64,000 nucleotides of DNA from Streptomyces sp. H27-H5 (GTDB taxonomy: Bacteria; Actinomycetota; Actinomycetes; Streptomycetales; Streptomycetaceae): contig NZ_JAPNLK010000002.1 of the NCBI RefSeq assembly GCF_026627505.1, forward strand, positions 120,061 through 184,060, given 5' to 3'. A model generated the notes under the pieces. The model was not told the DNA's origin. It worked only from the letters and a program-made list of their open reading frames with translations, and searched no databases. Position 1 is the first letter of the stretch, and each line of letters starts with the position of its first letter. Below, piece after piece: positions 15,867 through 24,152 of the stretch. Both the position numbers and the translations under genes were made by a program.

Positions 15867-17204
15867 TCAGACGTTACGGAAGCGGTTGATCGCGTCGAGG
15901 TGCGTCGCGCGCAGCTCGTGGTCGCGGACGCCCAGGCCTTCCTCGGGGGCGAGCGCGAGGACGCCGACCTTGCCCTGGTGGAGGTTGCGGTGGACGTCGT
16001 AGGCGGCCTGGCCGGTCTCCTCCAGGGAGTAGACCTTCGAGAGGGTGGGGTGGATCTTGCCCTTCGAGATCAGGCGGTTGGCCTCCCACGCCTCGCGGTA
16101 GTTCGCGAAGTGCGAGCCGATGATGCGCTTGAGCGACATCCACAGGTAGCGGTTGTCGTACTCGTGCATGTAGCCCGAGGTCGAGGCGCAGGTGGTGATG
16201 GTGCCGCCCTTGCGGGTGACGTAGACGCTCGCGCCGAAGGTCTCGCGGCCGGGGTGCTCGAAGACGATGTCGATGTCCTCGCCGCCGGTCAGCTCGCGGA
16301 TGCGCTTGCCGAAGCGCTTCCACTCCTTGGGGTCCTGGGTGTGCTCGTCCTTCCAGAACTTGTAGCCCTCGGCGTTGCGGTCGATGATCGCGGTCGCGCC
16401 CATCGACCGGCAGATGTCCGCCTTCTGGTCGCTGGAGACGACGCAGATCGGGTTGGCCCCGCCGGCCAGCGCGAACTGGGTGGCGTAGGAGCCGAGGCCG
16501 CCGCTGGCGCCCCAGATCAGGACGTTGTCGCCCTGCTTCATGCCGGCGCCGTTGCGCGAGACCAGCTGGCGGTAGGCGGTGGAGTTGACCAGGCCCGGGG
16601 AGGCGGCCTCCTCCCAGCTGAGGTGGTCGGGCTTGGGCATCAGCTGGTTGGACTTGACCAGGGCGATCTCCGCCAGGCCGCCGAAGTTGGTCTCGAAGCC
16701 CCAGATGCGCTGCTCGGGGTCGAGCATCGTGTCGTTGTGGCCGTCGGAGGACTCCAGCTCCACCGAAAGGCAGTGGGCGACGACCTCGTCGCCGGGCTGC
16801 CAGGAGTTCACGCCGGGACCGGTGCGCAGGACGACGCCCGCGAGGTCGGAGCCGATGACGTGGTACGGCAGGTCGTGGCGCTTGCTGAGGTCCGACAGGC
16901 GCCCGTAGCGCTCCAGGAAGCTGAAGGTGGACACCGGCTCGAAGATCGAGGTCCACACGGAGTTGTAGTTGACCGAGGAGGCCATGACGGCGACCAGGGC
17001 CTCGCCCGGGCCGAGCTCCGGGACCGGGACGTTGTCCAGGTGCAGGGACTTGCGGGGGTCCTTCTCACGGGTCGTGAGCCCCTCGAACATCCCCGCCTCG
17101 TCCTTGTGCACGGTGATCGCGCGGTACGAGTCGGGGAGCGGCAGGGCCGCGAAGTCGGCGGGCGTGGCGGCCTGCGACTGGATGGCTTCCAGAATGTCCT
17201 TCAC
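15867..17204 (-). CDS. ccr: Crotonyl-CoA carboxylase/reductase
   Basis: The 445-residue medium-chain dehydrogenase reductively carboxylates crotonyl-CoA to (2S)-ethylmalonyl-CoA using NADPH and CO2. The four residues that hold CO2 in the well-studied Kitasatospora enzyme fall at the same numbers here: Asn81 (SVNYN), Phe170-Glu171 (IWGFETNFGG) and His365 (IIGSHFANYR). The Rossmann loop is LIWGASGGLGSYATQFALAG. Ethylmalonyl-CoA feeds the ethylmalonyl-CoA pathway and is also an extender unit for polyketides. It is first of five co-directional genes. A leader of about 200 nt separates it from a promoter carrying two repeated operator-like elements (17408-17449). Confidence 0.97.
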   Translation of the reverse strand: MKDILEAIQSQAATPADFAALPLPDSYRAITVHKDEAGMFEGLTTREKDPRKSLHLDNVPVPELGPGEALVAVMASSVNYNSVWTSIFEPVSTFSFLERYGRLSDLSKRHDLPYHVIGSDLAGVVLRTGPGVNSWQPGDEVVAHCLSVELESSDGHNDTMLDPEQRIWGFETNFGGLAEIALVKSNQLMPKPDHLSWEEAASPGLVNSTAYRQLVSRNGAGMKQGDNVLIWGASGGLGSYATQFALAGGANPICVVSSDQKADICRSMGATAIIDRNAEGYKFWKDEHTQDPKEWKRFGKRIRELTGGEDIDIVFEHPGRETFGASVYVTRKGGTITTCASTSGYMHEYDNRYLWMSLKRIIGSHFANYREAWEANRLISKGKIHPTLSKVYSLEETGQAAYDVHRNLHQGKVGVLALAPEEGLGVRDHELRATHLDAINRFRNV

Positions 17205-17407
17205 GGTGTTGCCTCCGGCGAGCGCTGATGAGGGTGCGCTGAGGGGTACGCGGGTGCGCGGAACGGGTGTGGTGTGTGCCGTCGGTTCGGCGAAGCGGTG
17301 GTGCTGCGACGCCCGTGGTGAGGCGTGCTGGTGCCTGGTGACGCAGGCATCCGGGGCGCGGTTCGTGCCGAGTGGGCGTGGACCGCGGGGACATCCGGAC
17401 GAGATTC

Positions 17408-17449
17408 AACGTATGGCACCCCGTGTCACTCAGCAAGGCACCGCGTGCC
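17408..17449 (-). promoter_or_regulatory. ccr promoter with two operator-like elements
   Basis: Reading leftwards, TTGCTG (17431-17436) and TACGTT (17408-17413) make a -35/-10 pair with a 17-nt spacer. Two related 13-mers read on the + strand flank the -35 box: GGCACCCCGTGTC (17415-17427), filling the spacer, and GGCACCGCGTGCC (17437-17449), a near-perfect inverted repeat just upstream of the -35. They match at 11 of 13 positions and start 22 bp apart, two DNA turns. That geometry suits cooperative repression by a dimeric TetR protein, and the nearest candidate is encoded at 17603-18436. The sites are seen; the regulator assignment is inferred. Confidence 0.55.
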
Positions 17450-17541
17450 AAAACTTTCTCTCATTTGCCATTTGACCTGCGCAGATGAGCGATGATCGAT
17501 CAGTGTTACCCGCGAGTAGGGACAACCCGGACAAACGCAAA

Positions 17542-17568
17542 TGGCCGCCCCCGGAACGGGAGCGGCCA
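17542..17568 (-). terminator. Hairpin terminator of the TetR gene
   Basis: A 12-bp stem (17542-17553 with 17557-17568, one G-U pair in the transcript) and a 3-nt loop are followed on the minus strand by a T-rich stretch. It lies 35 nt past the TetR stop codon and would separate that transcript from ccr. Confidence 0.75.
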
Positions 17569-17602
17569 CTGTGACGCGGGTAACCCGCGTGAACGACGTG
17601 CG

Positions 17603-18436
17603 CTACTGCTGCTTGCTGTCCTGCTTGTTCCGGAGGGCCTCTTCGATGGTCCGCATGACCTCGTCGAGCGGGGCGTCCGTGCGGGCCACCGCCACCAGCA
17701 CCTCGCCCTGCGCGCGGACGGCCGCCGCCGGCGCGGCGGGCGGGCCCGCCGCGGTGCGGCCGGCGCCGATCCCCGACCCGAAGGTCTTGCGCACGATCGA
17801 GAAGGCGTGGTCCAGCTGCGCCTCCACGTCCCCCTGCCCGCCCGCCCGCAGCCAACGCCGCAGCACGTGGTTGTGGGCCGTGACGACCGCCGAGGCGGCC
17901 ACCTCCGCCAGCAGCGGATCGTCGTTGCCGTCGTGGTGGTCCTGCTCGTCGAAGTGGGCGAGCAGATAGCGCGTGAACAGCCGCTCGTACCGGGCCACCG
18001 AGGCGATCTCCCGCTCCCGCAGCGCCGGCACCTCGCGGGTGAGCCGGTAGCGCTCCACCGACACCGCCGGCGAGGCGGCGTACATCTTCATGACTTCCTT
18101 GATCCCGCGGCACACCGTGTCGAGCGGGTGCTCGTGCGCCGGGGCCACGTCCAGCACGGCCTCGGCGCGGGTCAGGGTGTCGTCGTGGTCCGGGAAGATC
18201 GCCTCTTCCTTGGAGCGGAAGTGCCGGAAGAAGGTCCGGCGCGCCACCCCGGCGGTCGCGGCGATCTCGTCGACCGTCGTGGCCTCGTACCCCTTGGTGG
18301 CGAACAGCTCCATGGCGGCCGCGGCCAGCTCGCGGCGCATCTTGAGCCGCTGCGCGGCCGCCTTGGTGCCGGGCGCGCTCTCCGGGGCGTCGGAGGTCGC
18401 GGCGGCACGGGGCGAGGTCTTGGCGGGCTGGGACAT
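17603..18436 (-). CDS. TetR-family transcriptional regulator next to ccr
   Basis: A 277-residue regulator. The N-terminal DNA-binding domain (about residues 30-85) shows MELFATKGYEATTVDEIAATAGVARRTFFRHF, a textbook TetR helix-turn-helix. The ligand domain follows to about 200. The C-terminal ~70 residues are Ala/Gly-rich, longer than usual, and end in an acidic-basic tail. It sits upstream of the ccr operon on the same strand, with its own terminator, and is the obvious candidate to bind the paired elements in the ccr promoter; an acyl-CoA ligand would make sense. The start is uncertain: ATGs at 18436 and 18454 both lack a good ribosome-binding site. Confidence 0.9.
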   Translation of the reverse strand: MSQPAKTSPRAAATSDAPESAPGTKAAAQRLKMRRELAAAAMELFATKGYEATTVDEIAATAGVARRTFFRHFRSKEEAIFPDHDDTLTRAEAVLDVAPAHEHPLDTVCRGIKEVMKMYAASPAVSVERYRLTREVPALREREIASVARYERLFTRYLLAHFDEQDHHDGNDDPLLAEVAASAVVTAHNHVLRRWLRAGGQGDVEAQLDHAFSIVRKTFGSGIGAGRTAAGPPAAPAAAVRAQGEVLVAVARTDAPLDEVMRTIEEALRNKQDSKQQ

Positions 18437-18535
18437 AGAGCGAAAGTACTTCATTTGCGCAGCGGGGCGCGCCTGAGGGGGGTGGGACGGGGAGGGATGC
18501 GGGGGAGGGCCCGCACTGCGCACACAGTGCTCGTC

Positions 18536-18584
18536 GGGAGGGCTCGCCTGCCGTGAGGGTCCGGCAGGCCCGAGCAGCCCTCCC
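18536..18584 (-). terminator. Long hairpin downstream of the 3-hydroxyacyl-CoA dehydrogenase
   Basis: GGGAGGGCT (18536-18544) pairs with AGCCCTCCC (18576-18584), and CCTGCCG pairs with CGGCAGG inside, leaving a small bulge. It starts about 40 nt past the dehydrogenase stop codon and before the TetR gene. Confidence 0.7.
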
Positions 18585-18623
18585 CACGCATCCGGCTCTG
18601 GTGTCCGCCGGTCCGCGCTCGGC

Positions 18624-20426
18624 TTACCGGCGGGCGTACTCACGGAAACCGCGGCCGGTCTTCCGGCCCAGGCAGCCCGCCGCCACCAGGTGCTCCAGCA
18701 GTGGGGACGGAGCCAGGCCCGGGTCGCGGAACTCCTTGTGCAGGACCTTCTCAATGGCCAGCGACACGTCCAGGCCGACCACGTCGAGGAGTTCGAAGGG
18801 CCCCATCGGGTAGCCGCCGCCCAGCTTCATCGCGGCGTCGATGTCGTCCAGGCTCGCGTAGTGCTGCTCGACCATCTTGATCGCGTTGTTCAGGTACGGG
18901 AACAGCAGCGCGTTCACGATGAACCCGGCCCGGTCCCCGCAGTCCACCGGGTGCTTGCGCACCTTCGCGCAGACCTCGCGGACCGTGGCGTGCACGTCGT
19001 CGGCCGTCAGGACGGTCCGGACCACCTCGACCAGCTTCATCGCGGGAGCCGGGTTGAAGAAGTGCATGCCGATCACGTCCTGCGGACGCGAGGTCGCCCG
19101 CGCCACCGCGATCACCGGGAGCGAGGAGGTGGTGGTCGCCAGGACCGCGCCCGGCTTGCAGACCTTGTCCAGGCCGGCGAACAGCTCCTGCTTGACGGCC
19201 AGGTCCTCCGCGACGGCCTCCACGGCCAGGTCCACCTCGGCGAAGGCGTCCAGCGAACCCGCCGGCGTGATCCGCTCCATGGTCTCGGCGGCCGCCGCCT
19301 CGGTCAGCCTGCCCTTGGACACCGCACGGCCCAGGGACTTGCCGATCGCGGCCTTGGCGGCCACCGCCTTCTCCTGGCTGCGGGCGGCCAGCACGACCGC
19401 GTACCCGGCCTGCGCGAAGACCTGCGCGATGCCGCTCGCCATCGTCCCCGAACCGGCCACGCCGACCGAGGAGACCGGACGGCCCGAGCCGAGCAGGGAA
19501 CCGTCCAGCGGGGTCTGGAGGTCACGGACGACGACCTGGCTGCCCGGCGCCTCGTACGTGTAGAACCCGCGCCCGGACTTCTGCCCGGTCAGGCCGGCCT
19601 CGGCCAGCTGGCCGAGGATCGGGGCCGGGGCGTGCAGCCGGTCGCCGGAGGAGGCGTACATGGCCTCCAGGACGGTCCGGGCCGTGTCCACGCCGATCAG
19701 GTCGAGGAGGGCCAGCGGACCCATGGGCAGGCCGCAGCCGAGCCGCATCGCCGCGTCGATGTCCTCGCGGGAGGCGTACTTCGACTCGTACATCGCGGCG
19801 GCCTGGTTGAGGTAGCCGAAGAGCAGGCCGTCGGCCACGAAACCGGGCCGGTCGCCGACCGCGACGGGCTGCTTGCCGAGGTCGCGGGCCAGCTCGGTGA
19901 CGGCCTCGACGGCGGTCGGGGAGGTGAGCACGCACGAGACCACCTCGACGAGCTTCATCGCCGGCGCCGGGTTGAAGAAGTGCAGGCCCAGGACCCGCTC
20001 GGGGCGCTGGGACTCGGCCGCCATCCGGGTCACCGACAGGGCGTTGGTGCCGGTGGCCAGGATCGTGTCCGGGCGGACGATCGCGTCGAGTTCGCGGAAG
20101 AGTCGCTGCTTGAGCGCGTAGTCCTCCGGGACCACCTCGATCACCAGGTCGGCGTCGGCGGCGGCGCTCAACTCGGTGAAGGTGCGGAAGCGGGCGAGCA
20201 CGCCGTCGCGCTCCGCCTCGGTCAGCCGCTCCTTGGCGACGGAGCGGGCCGTGGCGGCCGACAGGGCGGCGCCGGCCCGACGGGTGGCGGCGTCGCTGAT
20301 GTCGATGCCGATGACCTCGCGGCCGGCCCGGGCGAGGATCTCGGCGATGCCGGTGCCCATGGTGCCGAGGCCGACGACGGCGATGGTCTGCAGGGTGGAC
20401 TGACTGGACGTGGACGGAAGGTCCAT
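18624..20426 (-). CDS. 3-hydroxyacyl-CoA dehydrogenase, tandemly duplicated (3-hydroxybutyryl-CoA dehydrogenase type)
   Basis: The 600-residue protein is two complete copies of the short 3-hydroxyacyl-CoA dehydrogenase. Copy 1 (about 12-300) begins with VVGLGTMGTGIAEILARAG. Copy 2 (about 318-600) begins with VAGSGTMASGIAQVFAQAG. Each has the catalytic-His segment (VLGLHFFNPAPAMKLVEV and VIGMHFFNPAPAMKLVEV) and a C-terminal helical domain (PMGPLALLDLIG, PMGPFELLDVVG). It oxidises 3-hydroxyacyl-CoA with NAD(P). Its neighbourhood suggests the 3-hydroxybutyryl-CoA to crotonyl-CoA axis that supplies Ccr. Start at ATG 20426 with GGAGTCCCGCG upstream. Both active sites look intact. Confidence 0.92.
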   Translation of the reverse strand: MDLPSTSSQSTLQTIAVVGLGTMGTGIAEILARAGREVIGIDISDAATRRAGAALSAATARSVAKERLTEAERDGVLARFRTFTELSAAADADLVIEVVPEDYALKQRLFRELDAIVRPDTILATGTNALSVTRMAAESQRPERVLGLHFFNPAPAMKLVEVVSCVLTSPTAVEAVTELARDLGKQPVAVGDRPGFVADGLLFGYLNQAAAMYESKYASREDIDAAMRLGCGLPMGPLALLDLIGVDTARTVLEAMYASSGDRLHAPAPILGQLAEAGLTGQKSGRGFYTYEAPGSQVVVRDLQTPLDGSLLGSGRPVSSVGVAGSGTMASGIAQVFAQAGYAVVLAARSQEKAVAAKAAIGKSLGRAVSKGRLTEAAAAETMERITPAGSLDAFAEVDLAVEAVAEDLAVKQELFAGLDKVCKPGAVLATTTSSLPVIAVARATSRPQDVIGMHFFNPAPAMKLVEVVRTVLTADDVHATVREVCAKVRKHPVDCGDRAGFIVNALLFPYLNNAIKMVEQHYASLDDIDAAMKLGGGYPMGPFELLDVVGLDVSLAIEKVLHKEFRDPGLAPSPLLEHLVAAGCLGRKTGRGFREYARR

Positions 20427-20802
20427 CGCGGGACTCCAGTGGAAGAGGGTGACGACTGAGGGAAGGCGCGCGGCCGCACGGCACGCGAACCGGAATTTCC
20501 GCACGAGATGCCCAAAGCGGGGGCGTGGAGCGGCGGACCCTGTCCCGGGGATCACGCCGATCACGAACATGCGGTACCTGGGGTACCTGGGTACTGAACC
20601 GACTGGTACGGGGTGGCTGCGTCACCAGGCCTGCCCCGTACGTGTTGAAGCGAGAGTAACTCGCCGGTAACTGGTGCGCCAGAGCGCGGAGATGTGACCT
20701 GTAACGCCCAAATGTACCGATCATCGATCATCGATCATCAGGGGCGCGCACATCTCGGCGAACCCGACGTGGCGGCGGCCCCGTCGCCCTAGGGTTGGCC
20801 GG
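20427..20802. other. Divergent promoter region (376 bp) with clustered short repeats
   Basis: No gene is visible. The region holds two adjacent GGTACCTGG copies (20573-20581 and 20582-20590), an inverted repeat GCGAG-N5-CTCGC (20650-20664), and a triple 7-bp tandem repeat (20718-20738). TTGAAG (20645-20650) followed 17 nt later by TAACTG could drive the HEAT-repeat gene. No minus-strand promoter stands out. Confidence 0.6.
20718..20738. repeat. Three tandem copies of CGATCAT
   Basis: Three perfect head-to-tail 7-bp units lie 65 bp upstream of the HEAT-repeat gene and 292 bp upstream of the dehydrogenase gene. Overlapping units create nested TGATCGAT half-sites, so it could be a regulator binding cluster; that role is speculative. 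Confidence 0.6.
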
Positions 20803-21399
20803 GTGAACGACGTGCTGGAGCGCCTGCGGACCGAGTCGGGGCAGTCGGCGGACTACGAGGAGCTGCTCGCGGCGGACCCCGACGCGCTGGCTGCCTCCCT
20901 GACCCACGCCGGCCTGCCGCTGTGGGCCCGCGAACTGGCCGCCTACCGGCTGGGGCTGGCCGGCGACCGACGGGCCTTCGAGTCACTGGTGCTGCTCCTC
21001 AACCACCGGGACCCGCCGCGCTGCGAGGCCGCCGCGCAGGCGCTGGCCGTCCTCGGGGACCCGCGCACGGCCAGGGCGGCGGCCGCCCTGGCGACGAACG
21101 AACTCCGCACCGCCTACGCCCTCCACCCGGTCCGACTGTTGGCGGCGCTGCGGGCCCCCGAGTCGGCGCCGGCGCTGATCCGCACGCTGTCCCGGCTCCT
21201 CTCGCCCCACGACCCGTACTGGCGCGTCGCCCTGGCGTGCGTGGAGGGCCTCGGCGCCCTCGCCGACCCCCGCGCCCGCGAGGTCCTCACCCGCGCCCAG
21301 TCCCACCCCCGCCTGGCGGTGGCCGCGACGGAGGCGCTGCGTCGACTGGAACCGGCGGACCGCGACCCGGCGGACCCGGACCCGCGGCCGGCAGACTAG
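20803..21399 (+). CDS. HEAT-repeat-like protein
   Basis: The 198-residue GTG-start protein is almost entirely alpha-helical and built of short Ala/Leu-rich repeats with intervening DP or DPR turns (GDRRAFESLVLLLNHRDPPR, AVLGDPRTARAAAALA, GALADPRAREVLTRAQ). This is the pattern of HEAT/PBS-lyase repeats, which act as protein-protein interaction scaffolds. No catalytic motif is visible. It stops 4 nt before the convergent peptidase gene, with no terminator between them. Its partner is unknown. Confidence 0.8.
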   Translation: MNDVLERLRTESGQSADYEELLAADPDALAASLTHAGLPLWARELAAYRLGLAGDRRAFESLVLLLNHRDPPRCEAAAQALAVLGDPRTARAAAALATNELRTAYALHPVRLLAALRAPESAPALIRTLSRLLSPHDPYWRVALACVEGLGALADPRAREVLTRAQSHPRLAVAATEALRRLEPADRDPADPDPRPAD

Positions 21400-21403
21400 G
21401 CGC

Positions 21404-22987
21404 TCAGCCGCGGAAGCCCAGCAGGCCGTGCAGGGTCGCCCCGCCCGCCGAGGGCGGGACCGCGCGCGTCACGGCGGCCGGCGTCGGTGCGGGCTGCGCG
21501 GGGCAGTTGGCGTCGGCGGCCTTGCCGGTGCGCAGGTACGCGGACAGCTTCTCGTCCAGGCACTTGTTGCCGCTCAGGGCGATCCCGTGGTTGCCGCCGC
21601 CCTGCTCGACCACCAGGGCCGCGCCCTTGAGCTTGCCCTTCATGCTGACCGCGCCCTCGTACGGGGTCGCCGCGTCCTCCGTCGCCTGGAACAGCAGGGC
21701 CTGGGGAAGCTCGGTGTTGGTCACGTCCGGGGCCTGCAGGGGTTCCGTCGGCCAGAACGCGCAGGGGGCGTTGTACCAGGCGTTGTTCCAGGTCATGAAG
21801 GGCGCCTTGGCGTGCGTGCGCCACATGTCGGCGCGCCACTGGTTCCAGTTCCGCGGCCAGGCCGAGTCCCGGCACTGCACCGCGGTGTAGACGCTGTAGC
21901 TGTTGCCCGCCGAGGGCTCCACCGCGCCGAACCGTTCGTACGCCGACACCAGCGGCTTGGGGTCCTTGTCCACCGCGTACGCGGAGAAGGCCTCGGCGAG
22001 GTGCGGCCAGTAGCCGTTGTAGTAGCCGCCCGGCATGAAGGTGTCCTCCAGTTCGGAGGGACCCACCTTGCCGCCCGCCGGCGCCGTGCGCAGCGCGTCG
22101 CGCATCTCGTACCAGCGTGCCTCGATCCGGGCCGGGTCGGTGCCGAGCCGGTACTTCTCGTCGTACCGGGCCACCCAGGCGAGGAAGGCCTTGTGGCGGG
22201 CGTCGAAGGCCTGGTCCTGGGCGAGGTTGTCCTCGTACCAGACGCCGGCCGGGTCCACGACGGAGTCCAGCACCAGCCGGTCCACCCGGTCCGGGTGCAG
22301 TCGGGCGTACACGGCGCCCAGGTAGGTCCCGTAGGAGTACCCGAAGTAGCTGAGCTTCGGTGCGCCGAGCGCCGTGCGCAGCACCTCCAGGTCGCGGGCG
22401 GCCGAGACGGTGCCGATGTACGGGAGCACGTCCGCGTGCCTGGTCTGGCAGGACTCGGCGAAGGCCTTGACCCGCTCCAGGTTGGCCTGCTCGGTCGCCC
22501 GGTCCAGGGGCACGGAGTCGGGACGCACAGGGGTGAAGTGCCCGCCGCCGCAGTCCAGGGCGGGCTCGCTCCGGCCCACGCCGCGCGGGTCGAAGCCGAT
22601 CACGTCGAACGAGCCGGCCACGTCCTTGGGCAGCGCGGAGGCGATGTACCCGGCGAGGGCGCGCCCGCTGCCGCCGGGGCCGCCGGGGTTGACCAACAGG
22701 GGCCCCCGGGACGTCGCGGAGGTGTGCGGGACGCGGGTCAGCGCGAGGGCGATCTGTCGGCCGGCGGGCCGGTCGTGGTCGAGCGGGACCTTGAGGGAGG
22801 CGCATTGGAGCGTGGGATGACGGGGCGTCTTGCAGTCGGTCCAGCGCAGGGCCGGGGCCGTCGGGGCCGTGGCGGCCGCCGGGGCGGCGGTGACCGGGCT
22901 CGCGAGGGCGGCGGCCACGGTGGAGATCGACAGCAGGACGGCGGCGCGCTTCTTCATCGGGCCGCGCTTGGTCACGGGGTGCAGCAT
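21404..22987 (-). CDS. Secreted alpha/beta-hydrolase, tripeptidyl-aminopeptidase (TAP) type
   Basis: The 527-residue precursor has a signal peptide (MKKRAAVLLSISTVAAALAS, cleavage near TAAPAAA). The alpha/beta-hydrolase core includes the oxyanion region LLVNPGGPGGSG, the nucleophile elbow YFGYSYGTYLG, the Asp-loop LLFQATEDAATPYEGA and the catalytic His in GGGNHGIALSGN. The C-terminal cap region matches the TAP-like C-terminal domain. Relatives remove tripeptides or dipeptides from the N-terminus of extracellular peptides. Start at ATG 22987, because GGGAGG stands 5 nt upstream; the internal ATG at 22957 has no such site. Confidence 0.92.
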   Translation of the reverse strand: MLHPVTKRGPMKKRAAVLLSISTVAAALASPVTAAPAAATAPTAPALRWTDCKTPRHPTLQCASLKVPLDHDRPAGRQIALALTRVPHTSATSRGPLLVNPGGPGGSGRALAGYIASALPKDVAGSFDVIGFDPRGVGRSEPALDCGGGHFTPVRPDSVPLDRATEQANLERVKAFAESCQTRHADVLPYIGTVSAARDLEVLRTALGAPKLSYFGYSYGTYLGAVYARLHPDRVDRLVLDSVVDPAGVWYEDNLAQDQAFDARHKAFLAWVARYDEKYRLGTDPARIEARWYEMRDALRTAPAGGKVGPSELEDTFMPGGYYNGYWPHLAEAFSAYAVDKDPKPLVSAYERFGAVEPSAGNSYSVYTAVQCRDSAWPRNWNQWRADMWRTHAKAPFMTWNNAWYNAPCAFWPTEPLQAPDVTNTELPQALLFQATEDAATPYEGAVSMKGKLKGAALVVEQGGGNHGIALSGNKCLDEKLSAYLRTGKAADANCPAQPAPTPAAVTRAVPPSAGGATLHGLLGFRG

Positions 22988-23099
22988 GGGGCCTCCCAGC
23001 CGAGGGTTCTGGGCGGAATCGTCCCGGAAACCAAGGCCGGAATGCGGGATTGGGCTGCCGATTGGTCCGATGTGATGAGCCTTCAGGGGCCGTCCGGGA

Positions 23100-24152
23100 T
23101 CACAGGAGGGTGAGCTGGGTCGGACCGGCGTGCGCCGGCTCGGCCGGCCGTTCGGGCGTCGGGATCCGGCGGGACCCGCCCCTGCGGGAGGGGCCGATGC
23201 CGTACTCCGCCGCGAGTTCGTGGACGTGCCGGGTGATCCGGCGCTGGTACCAGGTGGGCGCGTACGACCCGCCCGCGTACAGCCGCTCGTAGCGGGGCAC
23301 CAGCCGCGGGTGGTGCGTCCCCAGCCAGGCCGTGAACCACTCGCGGGCGCCCGGCCGCAGATGGAGCACGAGCGGTGTGACGGAGGTGGCGCCCGCCTCG
23401 GCGACGGCCCGGACGGTGTCGCGCAGTTGCTCCGGGGAGTCCCCGAGGAAGGGGATGACCGGGGCCATCAGCACCCCGCACTCGATGCCGGCGTCCGCGA
23501 GGGTCCGTACGACGTTCAGCCGGGCGGCGGGGGAGGGGGTGCCGGGTTCGACGGTGCGCCACAGCGCGGTGTCGGTGAATCCGACGGAGACGGAGATCCC
23601 GACCTCGGTGACCTCGGCGGCCGCGCGCAGCAGCGGCAGGTCGCGCAGGATCAGGGTCCCCTTGGTGAGGACGGAGAAGGGGTTGGCGTGCTCCCCCAGG
23701 GCCTCGATGATGCCCGGCATCAGTCGATAGCGGCCCTCGGCCCGTTGGTAGCAGTCGACGTTGGTGCCCATGGCGATGTGGGCGCCGGTCCAGCGGCGCG
23801 AGCCGAGTTCGCGGCGCAGCAGTTCGGGGGCGTTGGTCTTGACGACGATCTGCGAGTCGAAGCCGATGCCGGTGTCGAGGTCGAGGTAGCCGTGGGTCTT
23901 GCGCGCGAAGCAGTACACGCAGGCGTGGCTGCAGCCCCGGTAGGGGTTGACCGTCCATTCGAACGGCATGCGCGAGGCCCCCGGCACCCGGTTCACGATC
24001 GAGCGGGCGCGGACCTCGTGGAAGGTGATCCCGCGGAACTCGGGGGTGTCGAAGGTGCGGGTGACGACCGAGTCCGCCCCGAAGAGCGCGGCGGGTCCGG
24101 TGCCCGGGCGGTCCTCGGTCCCGGTGTCCTCGGTCAGATGGTTCCAGCGCAT
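23100..24152 (-). CDS. Radical SAM protein, Rv2578c/SplB-like family
   Basis: The 350-residue protein has the cluster-binding motif CSHACVYC (CX3CX2C) within VNPYRGCSHACVYCFARKTH, which ligates a [4Fe-4S] cluster that cleaves S-adenosylmethionine. IAMGTNVDCYQRAEGRYRLM and FSVLTKGTLILRDL follow, as in the Rv2578c group related to spore photoproduct lyase-like proteins. The reaction is unknown. Start at ATG 24152 with AAGGGAGG 6 nt upstream. It is divergent from the SRPBCC gene; the long frame extending further upstream is not coding-like. Confidence 0.88.
   Translation of the reverse strand: MRWNHLTEDTGTEDRPGTGPAALFGADSVVTRTFDTPEFRGITFHEVRARSIVNRVPGASRMPFEWTVNPYRGCSHACVYCFARKTHGYLDLDTGIGFDSQIVVKTNAPELLRRELGSRRWTGAHIAMGTNVDCYQRAEGRYRLMPGIIEALGEHANPFSVLTKGTLILRDLPLLRAAAEVTEVGISVSVGFTDTALWRTVEPGTPSPAARLNVVRTLADAGIECGVLMAPVIPFLGDSPEQLRDTVRAVAEAGATSVTPLVLHLRPGAREWFTAWLGTHHPRLVPRYERLYAGGSYAPTWYQRRITRHVHELAAEYGIGPSRRGGSRRIPTPERPAEPAHAGPTQLTLL

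Larger units (their letters stand above)
17205..17602. other. Intergenic region upstream of ccr (398 bp)
   Basis: No credible gene lies here. The region holds the ccr leader and promoter (17408-17449), a 10-bp palindrome TGATCGATCA at 17493-17502, and the terminator of the TetR gene at 17542-17568. GATGATCGAT at 17491-17500 also occurs in the repeat cluster at 20718-20738 when read on the opposite strand. Confidence 0.7.

Noticed and set aside
11031..20426. Polyketide biosynthetic cluster suggested by ccr
   Set aside because: No PKS, NRPS, tailoring or resistance genes accompany it; the neighbouring genes fit primary acyl-CoA metabolism.
20718..20738. Possible replication-origin iterons
   Set aside because: Only three 7-bp units, no DnaA boxes, no Rep gene and no AT-rich tract nearby.
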